Positions 1 through 8,541 of a DNA stretch of 64,000 nucleotides are shown here, one piece after another. Both the position numbers and the translations under genes were made by a program. Position 1 is the first letter of the stretch, and every line of letters begins with the position of its first letter. This DNA is from JAIOPA01 sp964655175 (GTDB taxonomy: Bacteria > Eisenbacteria > RBG-16-71-46): contig CAZZLY010000002.1 in assembly GCA_964655175.1 (NCBI GenBank), positions 47,316 to 111,315 of the forward strand, written 5' to 3'. The notes under the pieces were generated by a model. That model was not told where the DNA came from. It did not search any database and worked only from the letters and a program-made list of their open reading frames with translations.

Positions 1-270
1 CGCCGCGTGTCCGCGGGCGCGTTCACCGGGCTCGACGTCGGCGTGGGACTCGCGGTCGAATCGGCGCGCCCCGCGGACGCGTTGGGCACGCTCACGCTGC
101 CCGGTGCGACCCTCGTCTCCGCGATGCTCGGCTACGGACGCGATCGCTGGCACGTGCAACTCAACGCCACCAACCTGACCGACGCGCGCGCCTACGACGC
201 GAGCGAGTCGGGAGCGCTGTGGCCCCGTGCACCGCGTGCGGTGCACGGCACGCTGCGCTGGACGTTCTAG
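1..270 (+). CDS. TonB-dependent receptor, C-terminal end (partial)
   Basis: The reading frame is open at the left edge and stops at 268-270, so only the last ~89 residues are present. The peptide alternates hydrophobic and polar residues as outer-membrane beta strands do, contains the NATNLTDARAYD stretch that resembles the 'NLFDKxY' strand near the end of TonB-dependent receptors, and ends in LRWTF, an aromatic-terminated last strand as recognised by the BAM machinery. The plug and TonB box lie outside the window, so substrate cannot be inferred. The next gene begins 11 nt downstream and may be cotranscribed. Confidence 0.75.
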   Translation, partial: RRVSAGAFTGLDVGVGLAVESARPADALGTLTLPGATLVSAMLGYGRDRWHVQLNATNLTDARAYDASESGALWPRAPRAVHGTLRWTF

Positions 271-281
271 GAGCGGATCGG

Positions 282-1454
282 TTGTCGCCCTCACGCGATC
301 CGGCGCTCGTCGCCGAAGCCCACGCCCTGCGCGACGCGTGCGCGTCCTTCCCCACGCTGGCGTCGCTGCACGCCGACGCGCGTTGGCCCGCGTGGTCGCA
401 GCGCCTGCAAGCGCTGCTCGCGACGACGCGTCACCACGCGGGCCCCGCGTCGCCCGCGCCCACGACGCACGACACGGTGCGGGTCGTGCACTGGAACATC
501 GAGCACGGCAATCGTCACGAGGCGATCGCCGAGGCGCTGGCGACGCACGAGGCGCTGCGCGGCGCCGACCTCGTCACGCTCAACGAGGTCGATCTGGGCA
601 TGGCGCGCTCGGGCAATCGCGACGTGGCCGGGGAGCTCGCGGTCCGGCTGGGCCATCACGGCGTCTGGGCACCGCTCTTCCTGGAGGGCACGCGCGGGCG
701 CGACGACGACGCGCTCACCGCGGTCGCGGAGGCGAATCACGAGTCGTTGTTCGGCCTCGCCCTGCTCTCGCGTTGGCCGATCGGGGACGTGCGCGTGCTA
801 CCGCTGCCCGGTCCCGAGCACGCGTTGTTCGATCGCGAGCGCATGCTGGGGCGGTTCGTCGCGCTCGTCGTCGAGGTGCGACATCCGGTGACGCCGTTCG
901 TGGCGGTGACCGCGCACCTCGAGGTGCACCGCACGCGCGCGCACCGCGCCGCGCAGATGGCCCTCGTGCTCGCGGCGCTGGCCGACGAAGCGCGCCCGGT
1001 CGTGCTGACCGGCGACTGGAACACGCACACGTTCGATCGCGGCACGCCCGGTGCGGTGATGGCGGCCGCCGGTTCGCTGCTGACCTGGCCCGAGCACGCG
1101 CTGCGCGAACGCTTCACGCGACCCGATCGCGGCCCGCACGCCGAACCGCTGTTCGCCGAGCTCGCGCGCGCGGGCTTCGTCTGGGAACCGCACCACGACG
1201 CGACGCCCACGCTCAACATGCGCTTCTCGCGTCTGGGCGAGGTGCACGCCATGCCCGCCCCGTTGCGCGCGTTCGTGGAGCACGGTCTGACGCGTGCGGA
1301 GCGCCGCGCACGGTTGCGCCTCGACTGGATCGCGACGCGCGGATTCGCGCCGACCGATCCCGCGCCACGCACGGTGCCGGGGCTCGACGGTCCGGGCCGC
1401 GCGAGCGACCACGCCCCCATCACCGCGACGCTGCGAGCCACGCCCGCACGGTGA
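282..1454 (+). CDS. Endonuclease/exonuclease/phosphatase family protein
   Basis: A 390-residue protein with the metal-dependent EEP fold: HWNIEHGN near residue 70 (Asn/Glu of motif I), LNEVD near 105, GDWNTHTF near 243 and SDHAP near 374, the last holding the catalytic Asp-His. Family members hydrolyse phosphodiesters in nucleic acids, phospholipids or small molecules; the substrate here is unknown. TTG at 282 is chosen because GGAG at 270-273 lies 8 nt before it and the upstream receptor stops at 270; a GTG at 219 would overlap that gene by 52 nt. No clear signal peptide follows the TTG. Position suggests cotranscription with the receptor. Confidence 0.8.
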   Translation: MSPSRDPALVAEAHALRDACASFPTLASLHADARWPAWSQRLQALLATTRHHAGPASPAPTTHDTVRVVHWNIEHGNRHEAIAEALATHEALRGADLVTLNEVDLGMARSGNRDVAGELAVRLGHHGVWAPLFLEGTRGRDDDALTAVAEANHESLFGLALLSRWPIGDVRVLPLPGPEHALFDRERMLGRFVALVVEVRHPVTPFVAVTAHLEVHRTRAHRAAQMALVLAALADEARPVVLTGDWNTHTFDRGTPGAVMAAAGSLLTWPEHALRERFTRPDRGPHAEPLFAELARAGFVWEPHHDATPTLNMRFSRLGEVHAMPAPLRAFVEHGLTRAERRARLRLDWIATRGFAPTDPAPRTVPGLDGPGRASDHAPITATLRATPAR

Positions 1455-1480
1455 AGGTGCGTCACGACCGTCCGTGCGCG

Positions 1481-1486
1481 TATGCT
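1481..1486 (+). promoter_or_regulatory. Possible -10 element (TATGCT) before the ABC transporter genes
   Basis: TATGCT lies 16 nt upstream of the ABC ATPase start in otherwise very G+C-rich sequence, and GGAGG at 1494-1498 follows as ribosome-binding site. No convincing -35 box is seen. Short A/T-containing hexamers of this kind recur before many genes of the window. Confidence 0.35.
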
Positions 1487-1502
1487 CGCGCGCGGAGGGA
1501 CC

Positions 1503-2303
1503 ATGTCCGAACCCCGTCACGCCATCCAGACGCTGCAGCTGTCGCGCTCGTTCAACGGTCGGCCCGCCCTCGACGGCCTCACGCTCGAGGTGCCCGCGGG
1601 TTCGTTCTTCGGTTTCCTGGGGCCCAACGGCGCGGGCAAGTCGACGACCATCAACATCCTCACCGGTCTGCTCGCCCCTTCGAGCGGCTCGGCCACGGTG
1701 CTCGGCCACGACGTCACCTCGCAGTCCCTCGAACTCAAGCGCCGCATCGGTGTCGTGCCCGACGGGCTGCACCTGTTCGAGCGGCTCTCGGGTGAGGAGC
1801 ACCTGCGCTTCGTGGGCGAGGTGCACCAGTTGTCGCCCGCCGAGGCACGGCGTCGCGCCGGCCAGTTGCTCGAGGCCATGGACCTGACCGCCGACGGCCA
1901 CAAGCTGGTGGCGAGCTATTCGCACGGCATGCGCAAGAAGCTCGCACTGGCGTGCGCGCTCATCCACGAACCGCAGCTGCTGTTCCTCGACGAACCGTTC
2001 GAGGGCGTGGACGCGATCGCGACGCGCGAACTGCGCGACCTGCTGCAGCGTCTCGTCGCGGGCGGCCGCGTGACGGTGTTCCTCACCTCGCACGTGCTCG
2101 AGGTCGTGGAACGCCTGTGCACGCACGTCGGCATCATCGCGCAGGGTCGTCTCGCCGCGTGCGGCACGCTCGAGGAGCTGCGCCGCGGTGCGGACGGACG
2201 TGAGCGCTCGCTCGAGGACCTGTTCCTCGACACGGTCGGCGCCGGCCGCGACGACGCGAGCGCGGGGCTCGACTGGCTGACGCGCGGGGATTCCCCCCGG
2301 TGA
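1503..2303 (+). CDS. ABC transporter ATP-binding protein
   Basis: A 266-residue nucleotide-binding subunit. Walker A is GPNGAGKST (about residues 40-48), the signature is a degenerate SHGMRKK near 140, Walker B is LLFLDEP near 160-165 and the switch His is in LTSH near 195. The degenerate signature is common in ABC-2-type exporters of the CcmA/DrrA class. ATG 1503 is preceded by GGAGG at 1494-1498. It overlaps the permease gene by 4 nt (GTGA), so translation is probably coupled and the two form one ATP-driven efflux or membrane-modifying complex. Substrate unknown. Confidence 0.92.
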   Translation: MSEPRHAIQTLQLSRSFNGRPALDGLTLEVPAGSFFGFLGPNGAGKSTTINILTGLLAPSSGSATVLGHDVTSQSLELKRRIGVVPDGLHLFERLSGEEHLRFVGEVHQLSPAEARRRAGQLLEAMDLTADGHKLVASYSHGMRKKLALACALIHEPQLLFLDEPFEGVDAIATRELRDLLQRLVAGGRVTVFLTSHVLEVVERLCTHVGIIAQGRLAACGTLEELRRGADGRERSLEDLFLDTVGAGRDDASAGLDWLTRGDSPR

Positions 2304-3919
2304 GGACCGTCCGACTGCTGTTGTGGCTGCGCTGGCGCATCGGCATGAACACGAGCTCGCGTCGCGGCCGCTGGGTCGCGGCGATCGTCATCGGCCTGCT
2401 CGCCCTGGCGCTCTCGCCGCTCTATCTGGGCGGCGGGGTGGCCGCATGGAAGGCCGCGCACGACACCGGCGCCTCGTCGCTGCTCATCACGTTCGGACTC
2501 GTGCAGATCGTGATCCTGTGGATCTCGATCCTCACCGGCGCCATGGGACGGCTGTTCGAACTCGACAAGCTCAAGCGCTATCCCTTGCGTCCGGGGATCG
2601 TCTATCTCGTCAACGTGGTCGGCTCCGCGACCGAGCCCATCGTGCTCATGTGCCTGCCCGCGCTGGTGGGCGGCGTGCTCGGCGTGGCGCAGCGCGACGG
2701 CCTGCTGCCCGGTGCGGCGGCCGGGCTCGGCGCCGGGCTGCTGTTGTTCGTGACGCTGTCGTGGGTGCAGCTGCTGCTCGCGGTGCTCGACGACCTGCTG
2801 CGCCGCGAATGGATGCGCTACGTGGCGGGCTTCGGCCTGTCGCTCACCATCCTGGCGTTGCAGATGTTCATGTCGCAGACGACGCATCGACTGCGCGACA
2901 GCATGGCGGGCTCCGAGGTGGTCCCCGCACGCGTGCTGGCGATCGTCCGCGAGGTGTTCGCGGCGTTGCCGGGCGTGGCCGCACCGGCCGCGGTCGCCGG
3001 GGCGCGCCCCGAGGGACCGTTCGGCAACGGCGCGGTGGGCCTGCTCGCGACCATCGTGCTCGTGTCGGTCCCGCTCGCGCTCGGCGTGCGCATCATGAGC
3101 CGCGCGTCCCAACGTCCCGCGGTGCTCACGCCGGTGCGATCGCGCCGCGCACAGGAGCGCGGCCTGTCGCTGAGCGTGCCGGGGCTCACCCGCGTGCAGG
3201 GCCTGCTCCTGGGTCGCGAGCTCGTGTACCTCACACGCACACCCGCGTTGCTGTTCCAGATGGCGATCGTGCCCATCACCGTGATCGGGCTGTCGTTCCT
3301 GCGGCCCGCGTCGGCCTCGCAGGCGCCGGCGTTCCTGCCGTTGTTCATCCTCGTGAGCGGTCTCGCGGGCCGCAATCTCATGCTGTGGTCGCACGACGGC
3401 CCCGGGGTGCGCACGCTGTTCCTCATGCCGCTGCGCTCGCGCGACCTCGTGGTGAGCAAGGGGATCGCGTGGCTCGTCACGGCGGTCGCGGAGGCCACGG
3501 TGGTGTTCGTCGCGCTGTCGCTGCACCGCGGCGCCGCGTTCGTGCGCGACCTGCCCATGCTGGTGACCGGTTACCTCGCGGTCGCGTTCGTCGCCGGCAT
3601 GATCGGACTGGCGATCTCGATCCGCCGTCCCACCAAGCCGCCCACGCAGGGCATGGCGCGTCGCAATCCCGACACCGTGGGCGGACTGCTCGGCCTCGTC
3701 AGCGTGCTCGCGGTGCTGGGCGTGCTCGTGGGTCTGGTGGTCGCGGTGCGCGCGATCACGCCCGACGCCTACGATCTCGCGGCCGCGACCGTGGTCACCT
3801 CGAGCGCCATGCTGATCGCCGGGCTCGTGGCGTGGATCGCGATCGATCGCTTCGCCGACCTCATGGACGCCCACCGCGAGCACATGATCGACGTGCTCGC
3901 GAAGAGCGCGGACGCCTGA
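2300..3919 (+). CDS. ABC-2-like transporter permease
   Basis: A 539-residue integral membrane protein whose GTG start overlaps the stop of the ATPase gene. Multiple long hydrophobic stretches are visible, for example around residues 30-50, 65-90, 105-150, 165-190, 250-265, 320-350, 385-425 and 455-510, fitting about ten to twelve helices in two halves, separated by a polar Arg-rich loop near residues 270-300. It would form the membrane channel of the exporter whose ATPase is encoded just upstream. No substrate-specific motif is recognised. A strong hairpin terminator follows the stop codon. Confidence 0.85.
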   Translation: MRTVRLLLWLRWRIGMNTSSRRGRWVAAIVIGLLALALSPLYLGGGVAAWKAAHDTGASSLLITFGLVQIVILWISILTGAMGRLFELDKLKRYPLRPGIVYLVNVVGSATEPIVLMCLPALVGGVLGVAQRDGLLPGAAAGLGAGLLLFVTLSWVQLLLAVLDDLLRREWMRYVAGFGLSLTILALQMFMSQTTHRLRDSMAGSEVVPARVLAIVREVFAALPGVAAPAAVAGARPEGPFGNGAVGLLATIVLVSVPLALGVRIMSRASQRPAVLTPVRSRRAQERGLSLSVPGLTRVQGLLLGRELVYLTRTPALLFQMAIVPITVIGLSFLRPASASQAPAFLPLFILVSGLAGRNLMLWSHDGPGVRTLFLMPLRSRDLVVSKGIAWLVTAVAEATVVFVALSLHRGAAFVRDLPMLVTGYLAVAFVAGMIGLAISIRRPTKPPTQGMARRNPDTVGGLLGLVSVLAVLGVLVGLVVAVRAITPDAYDLAAATVVTSSAMLIAGLVAWIAIDRFADLMDAHREHMIDVLAKSADA

Positions 3920-3925
3920 GCGACG

Positions 3926-3958
3926 CGGCCCCGAGGAGCGCGACGCTCCCCGGGGCCG
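3926..3958. terminator. Hairpin terminator between convergent genes
   Basis: Stem CGGCCCCG (3926-3933) / CGGGGCCG (3951-3958) continues as GGAGCG / CGCTCC around loop CGA, with one mismatched pair. It lies between the converging permease gene and the lipoprotein gene ending at 3977 and could serve both. No T-tract follows. Confidence 0.6.
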
Positions 3959-3976
3959 ATCCCGCATCGCCCGCGC

Positions 3977-4390
3977 TCAGGGGATGAGCAGCGGCCGGAA
4001 TCCCGAGGCCACCATGGGCTCGCCCTGCTTCATGGCGTGCATCTCCATGTCGAGCTGCCAGCCGTGCATGAGCCCCGCGGGCAGTGAATCGCGCCGGATG
4101 AGGAACTCGGGGTGCTTGGCGTCCGCCACGAACACCGTGCACACGGCCGCGCCGGTCATGCGCTTGAACACCATGCGATAGCCGTCCGCCCCGCGGATGC
4201 GATCCCACTTGAGCAGGACGCCCTCGGGCACGTCGGCCGGCAGTTCGATGGCGATCTCGGTCTGCGGCGCCTGCTGGCAGCCGAGGCCGCCGAGCCACAC
4301 GACCGCACCCACGCCCACGCCGAACCACACCGTCCGCCATGCCCGTCCCGCGCGCCGACGCCACGCCCCGGACCCGTTCCGTCGCTCCAT
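3977..4390 (-). CDS. Putative lipoprotein of unknown function
   Basis: A 137-residue protein with an Arg-rich N-terminus, a hydrophobic helix at about residues 20-36 and a Cys at residue 38 (LGGLGC), read as a lipoprotein signal although the -3 residue is not ideal. The mature part contains a fibronectin-III-like stretch (ILLKW..RGADGYRMVF type), suggesting one small beta-sandwich in the periplasm or outer membrane. ATG at 4390 is preferred over longer forms because GGAGG lies a few nt before it on the minus strand. It is isolated between a terminator and a divergently read gene. Function unknown. Confidence 0.65.
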   Translation of the reverse strand: MERRNGSGAWRRRAGRAWRTVWFGVGVGAVVWLGGLGCQQAPQTEIAIELPADVPEGVLLKWDRIRGADGYRMVFKRMTGAAVCTVFVADAKHPEFLIRRDSLPAGLMHGWQLDMEMHAMKQGEPMVASGFRPLLIP

Positions 4391-4492
4391 GCACCGCCTC
4401 CGTGGTGGTTCCCGCGTCGTCCGTCGTGGACACGCCGTGCGCGGCATGGTGCACGGTCGCGGCGTGCGCTACAAGGCGCCGCGCGCGACGGC

Positions 4493-4498
4493 TATACT
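4493..4498 (+). promoter_or_regulatory. Possible -10 element (TATACT) for the oxidoreductase/glcDE operon
   Basis: TATACT is 36 nt upstream of the start at 4535 and is a near-consensus -10 hexamer in very G+C-rich surroundings. A weak TACAAG at 4470-4475 has 17-nt spacing to it and could act as a poor -35. Confidence 0.45.
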
Positions 4499-4534
4499 GC
4501 GCGCGAACCCTCGCCCCCACCCTTCGGAGTGCCC

Positions 4535-5779
4535 ATGCCCTCGACGTCCCCCCACTCGCTCGCCATCCTCGGTGCCGGTCCCGTGGGTCTGGAAGCCGCC
4601 GCCCTCGCCCTCGAACTCGGCTTCGACGTGCACGTGTTCGAACGCGCCACGCCGGGCGCACACGTGAGTGCGTGGGGACACGTGCGCATGTTCACGCCGT
4701 GGCGCATGAACCTGGGCCCCGCCAGCGTGCGCCTGCTCACGCGCCACGGCTGGACCGCGCCGGAGCCCGACGAGTGTCCCACCGGCCAGGCGTTCGCCGA
4801 TCGCGTGCTGCTGCCGCTCGCGGCGAGCCCCGAGCTCAAGGCGCGCGTGCACACGCATCAGCAGGTCGTCGCGGTGGCCCGTCACGGTGCGCGCAAGGGG
4901 GATCTTCTGGGCCTGCCGGCGCGCGCCGAGCATCCGTTCCGCATCCTCGTGCGTGACGCGGGCGGCCGCGAGAGCTTCCTGCACGCGCGCGCGGTGATCG
5001 ACGCGACGGGCACGTACGGCCAGCCCAACGCGGCCGGCACCGGCGGCATCCCGGCGCGCGGCGAGTCGTACCTGTCGCCGCAGATGAGCCATCACGTCGA
5101 CGACGTGCTCGGCGTGCGGCGCGATCGCCACGCCGGCAAGACGACGCTCGTGATCGGTGCGGGCGCGTCGGCGGTCACCACCGTGACGTTGCTCGCGCAG
5201 CTCGCCGCCGAGGTGCCGGGCACGCGCGTCACCTGGGTCACGCGCCGCGACACGCCCGGGTTCACGCACGAGGTCGCGGACGATCCGCTGCCGCCGCGCG
5301 CGGCGCTGCACGCCGAGGGTCGTCGCCTGCAGGGCGGTGCGGATCCCGCGGTGACGTGGGTCGGCGGTGCCGAGGTCGAGGGCTTCGAATACAACTCGGC
5401 CACGCATCGTTATCGCGTGCAGCTCGCGACCGCCGCGGGCGCGCGCGTCGAGGAATGTGATCAGGTGATCGCGAACACGGGTTACGGTCCCGATGCGTCG
5501 CTCTACCGCGAGCTGCAGGTGCACGAGTGCTACGCCTCGCTCGCGCCCATGAAGCTCGCGGCCGCGCTGCTCGCCGCGGGCGGTGCGGGCGACTGTCTGA
5601 GCACGCCCGCGGTCGGCGCCGACGTGCTCGCGAACCCCGAGCCCGACTTCTGGGTGCTCGGCGCCAAGTCGCACGGCCGCGGCAGCCAGTTCCTGCTGCA
5701 GACGGGCTACGCGCAGGTGGCCGACGTGCTCACGGCGCTGGCGGCCTCACGCGGACTCGCCGCGACGACCGGGGCCTGA
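4535..5779 (+). CDS. FAD/NAD(P)-binding oxidoreductase
   Basis: A 414-residue flavoprotein. An N-terminal Rossmann motif GAGPVGLEAAAL (about residues 12-23) binds FAD and a second GAGASAVT near residue 208 is suited to NAD(P)H, the two-dinucleotide layout of flavin-containing monooxygenase-like enzymes. The early HVRMFTPWRMN segment is not a motif I can assign to a named enzyme. ATG 4535 has GGAG at 4526-4529. Its stop overlaps the start of the glcD-like gene (TGATG), so the oxidoreductase is probably made with the glycolate oxidase-like subunits; a metabolic link is inferred from this alone. Confidence 0.75.
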   Translation: MPSTSPHSLAILGAGPVGLEAAALALELGFDVHVFERATPGAHVSAWGHVRMFTPWRMNLGPASVRLLTRHGWTAPEPDECPTGQAFADRVLLPLAASPELKARVHTHQQVVAVARHGARKGDLLGLPARAEHPFRILVRDAGGRESFLHARAVIDATGTYGQPNAAGTGGIPARGESYLSPQMSHHVDDVLGVRRDRHAGKTTLVIGAGASAVTTVTLLAQLAAEVPGTRVTWVTRRDTPGFTHEVADDPLPPRAALHAEGRRLQGGADPAVTWVGGAEVEGFEYNSATHRYRVQLATAAGARVEECDQVIANTGYGPDASLYRELQVHECYASLAPMKLAAALLAAGGAGDCLSTPAVGADVLANPEPDFWVLGAKSHGRGSQFLLQTGYAQVADVLTALAASRGLAATTGA

Positions 5780-7248
5780 TGCCGGTCACGCTCGCCGACC
5801 TCGCCGAACTGCGCGCGCTGCTGGGCGAGGACGGCGTGCTGGCGAGCGACGCGGCGCGGTTCGCCTACGAGGCGGACGCGATGCTGCAGGCGCGTCACCG
5901 ACCCGATGCGATCGTGCTGCCGCGCTCCACGGACGAGGTGGCCGCGCTCGTGCGCTGGGCGCGCGACCGCGGCCTGCCCGTCACGCCGCGCGGGGCCGGG
6001 ACCGGGCTCGCGGGCGGTGCGACCACGGAGCAGGCCGGGCTGTCGCTGAGCCTGAATCGCATGGACCGCGTGCTGCGCGTGGACGCCGAGCGCATGTTCG
6101 CGTGGGTGCAGCCCGGCCTCGTGAACCTGTGGCTGTCGCAGCAGCTCGCGCCGCAGGGGCTGTACTTCGCGCCCGATCCCGCCTCGCAGCAGGTCTCGAC
6201 GATCGGCGGCAACGTGGCCACCAACGCGGGCGGCCCGCACTGCCTCAAGTACGGCGTGACGTTCAACCACGTGCTCGGCGCCACCGTGGTGCTGGCCGAC
6301 GGCGAGGTGCTCACGCTGGGGGGCGAGGCCCCGGATGCACCCGACACCGACCTGCTCGCGGTCGTGTGCGGCAGCGAGGGCACGTGCGCGATCGTGACCG
6401 AGGTGTGCGTGCGCCTGCTGCCGGTGCCCGAGGGCGTGAAGACGATGCTGTTCGACTTCGCCACGGTGGACGACGCGTGCCGCACGGTGTCGCGCGTGAT
6501 CGCCGCGGGCATCGTCCCCGCCGCCATGGAGATCATGGACCGGCACACGACCACACTCGTCGAGGCGTGGCTGCACATGGGCCTGCCCACGGACGCGGCC
6601 GCGCTGCTGCTCATCGAGGTGGACGGCCCGGCGGTCACGCTGGACGGTCAGGCCGAGCGCATCGCGGCGCTGGCGCGCGAACAGGGCGCGCGCAGCACGC
6701 GCGTCGCCCGCGACGCCGACGAGCGCGCGCTCCTGTGGAAGGGCCGCAAGAGCGCGTTCGGCGCCTACGGGCGCACCGCGAGCGGGTTCACGATCATGGA
6801 CGGCGTGGTGCCGCGCACGCGACTCGCCGAGGCGCTCGCGAACATCTACGCGTTCGCGGCCGAGAAGGGCCTCGAGGCCGGCAACGTGTTCCACGCCGGT
6901 GACGGCAACCTGCATCCGCACGTGCTGTTCGACGCGCGCGACGCGCAGCAGCAGGCCGACGCGATCGAGGTCTCGCATCGCATCCTGCGCATGTGCATCG
7001 ACTACGGCGGCACGATCTCGGGCGAGCACGGCGTCGGCATCGAGAAGCGCCCCATGATGCGCGAGCTGTTCACCGACGAGGAGCGCGCGATCATGGATCG
7101 CGTGCGCGCGGCGTTCGACCCCGCGCAGCGGCTCAACCCCGGCAAGATCCTGCCGGGGGGCGCGGGCTGCGGCGAAGCGCACGCGCACGGGTTCTCGACG
7201 CTGCGCGGCTATGCGGCGCGCGCCGATGCGGAGGGGCCGTGGATCTGA
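5779..7248 (+). CDS. glcD: FAD-linked oxidase, glycolate oxidase GlcD-like
   Basis: A 489-residue member of the GlcD/D-lactate dehydrogenase family. The PCMH-type FAD domain has PRGAGTGLAGG near residue 70 and the GGNVATNAGG stretch near 145; the C-terminal FAD-oxidase domain shows GDGNLHP near 375 and SGEHGVG near 413, both typical. These enzymes oxidise D-2-hydroxyacids such as glycolate or D-lactate and pass electrons to GlcF or the quinone pool. The ATG overlaps the upstream stop by one base and the glcE-like start lies inside its 3' end, so the three genes are translationally coupled. Actual substrate is not shown by sequence. Confidence 0.88.
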   Translation: MPVTLADLAELRALLGEDGVLASDAARFAYEADAMLQARHRPDAIVLPRSTDEVAALVRWARDRGLPVTPRGAGTGLAGGATTEQAGLSLSLNRMDRVLRVDAERMFAWVQPGLVNLWLSQQLAPQGLYFAPDPASQQVSTIGGNVATNAGGPHCLKYGVTFNHVLGATVVLADGEVLTLGGEAPDAPDTDLLAVVCGSEGTCAIVTEVCVRLLPVPEGVKTMLFDFATVDDACRTVSRVIAAGIVPAAMEIMDRHTTTLVEAWLHMGLPTDAAALLLIEVDGPAVTLDGQAERIAALAREQGARSTRVARDADERALLWKGRKSAFGAYGRTASGFTIMDGVVPRTRLAEALANIYAFAAEKGLEAGNVFHAGDGNLHPHVLFDARDAQQQADAIEVSHRILRMCIDYGGTISGEHGVGIEKRPMMRELFTDEERAIMDRVRAAFDPAQRLNPGKILPGGAGCGEAHAHGFSTLRGYAARADAEGPWI

Positions 7249-8432
7249 CCGCACCGCGCGCCACCGATGCGGCGCGCTTCGCCATGTCCGGCGTCGCCCC
7301 GGCGCGGGCCTGGCGACCCGAAACACCCGACGAGGTCGCGGATGCGCTGCGCACCGCGGCGGCACAGGGTCTGGCGGTCGTACCGTGGGGCGGCGGCATC
7401 GCCCTGTCGCGCGAGCCCGCACCCGCACGATTCGACGTGGCGCTGGACCTCGGCGCGCTGCGGCGTGTCGTCGTGCACGACGCCGACGATTTCACGATCA
7501 CCGTGCAGTGCGGGGTCACGCTGGACGAGCTTCGGGACGCGCTCGCGCCCGTGCGGCAGGAACTCCCCCTCGAGGCCCCGGAACCGTGGGGCGCCACGCT
7601 CGGCGGCGTGCTCGCGGCGAACGCGAGCGGGCCGCGCCGTCGCATGCTGGGCTCACCGCGCGATCGCCTGCTGGGGGCGCGCTTCGTGACCGGCGACGGC
7701 GTGCTCGCGCGCAGCGGTGGCCGCGTGGTCAAGAGCGTCGCGGGCCATGCCGTGCATCGCCTCCTCGTGGGCTCGCAGGGCACGCTGGGAGTGTTCGTCG
7801 AGGCGAGCCTCAAACTGCCGCCGCAACCGCAGGCGCGGCTCGCCTGGGTGTGGGGCCTCGACACGGACACGCTGCTCGAGCCGCTGCGCTGGCAGGGTTG
7901 GCCGCGGCGCGAGCCCGCCGTGCTCACCGTGCTGGGTCGCGCACTCGCGGCCACGAACCCGGCCCTCGCGAGCGAGGCGCCGTTCACCGTGGTCGCCGGC
8001 TTCGAGGACGATCCCGCGTGGCTCACCGCGTGCGAACGGTTCGCCCACGACGCCTTGGGCGCCGCGCGGCTCAAGGTGCGTGACGCGAGCGTGCCGCCGC
8101 TGTGGCGCATGCTCACCGATGCGCAGGAGATGCCCGGCGCGCGCCTCACCTTCACGAGTGCACACCTGACGCCGAACGCTCTGGGCGCGCTCGCGCGGCA
8201 TCCCGTGGCCGAGCGGCTGTTGTTCCATGCCGCGTGCGGCCGACTGCTCGTGTGGCCGCGGCCCGACGAGGTCGCGGACGTCGTCGCACTCGCGCGCGCG
8301 GCCGGGTTCACGCGGCTCGAGGTGCGCGATGCGGACGTGCCCGCGCCCACCGCATCGCCCGCCCTCACGGCACTGCGCGCACGGCTGCGCGCGACGCTCG
8401 ATCCGGCGGGCGTGTTCGCGGCGCGTCGCTGA
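7239..8432 (+). CDS. glcE: FAD-binding subunit, glycolate oxidase GlcE-like
   Basis: A 397-residue protein carrying a PCMH-type FAD-binding domain: VVPWGGGIALS near residue 47 and GGVLAANASGPRR near 125 match the nucleotide-binding loops of GlcE, and the C-terminal half is less conserved, as in that family. GTG 7239 with GAGGGG at 7231-7236 overlaps glcD by 10 nt. GlcE normally forms a complex with GlcD and the iron-sulfur protein GlcF; a glcF-like gene is absent here but present at 41164. Confidence is high for the family and moderate for the exact substrate. Confidence 0.8.
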   Translation: MDLTAPRATDAARFAMSGVAPARAWRPETPDEVADALRTAAAQGLAVVPWGGGIALSREPAPARFDVALDLGALRRVVVHDADDFTITVQCGVTLDELRDALAPVRQELPLEAPEPWGATLGGVLAANASGPRRRMLGSPRDRLLGARFVTGDGVLARSGGRVVKSVAGHAVHRLLVGSQGTLGVFVEASLKLPPQPQARLAWVWGLDTDTLLEPLRWQGWPRREPAVLTVLGRALAATNPALASEAPFTVVAGFEDDPAWLTACERFAHDALGAARLKVRDASVPPLWRMLTDAQEMPGARLTFTSAHLTPNALGALARHPVAERLLFHAACGRLLVWPRPDEVADVVALARAAGFTRLEVRDADVPAPTASPALTALRARLRATLDPAGVFAARR

Positions 8433-8467
8433 ACCGGGGGACCGAGCCCCCCGCTTGACGGCTGTTG

Positions 8468-8482
8468 CTTTGCAATGTAAAG
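8468..8482. promoter_or_regulatory. Inverted-repeat operator CTTTGCA-A-TGTAAAG
   Basis: An imperfect 15-bp palindrome (six of seven arm positions pair) about 60 nt before the membrane-protein/regulator operon. The same CTTT-N7-AAAG layout recurs at 9710-9724 before the next gene. I infer it is the binding site of the winged-helix protein at 9199-9579, which would then be autoregulated. Confidence 0.55.
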
Positions 8483-8541
8483 TGCTTTTCACAAGCACGT
8501 CCCGTGTGCGTCACCCGCCACCGCCGAGGTCTTGACAGCCC

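Noticed and set aside
1916..3967. Very long open frames opposite real genes, such as 683 codons on the minus strand here and over 1000 codons on the plus strand at 33732-36923
   Set aside because: Extreme G+C content removes stop codons from all frames. These translations are Arg/Ala/His-rich, have no domains, and lie antisense to genes with clear families.
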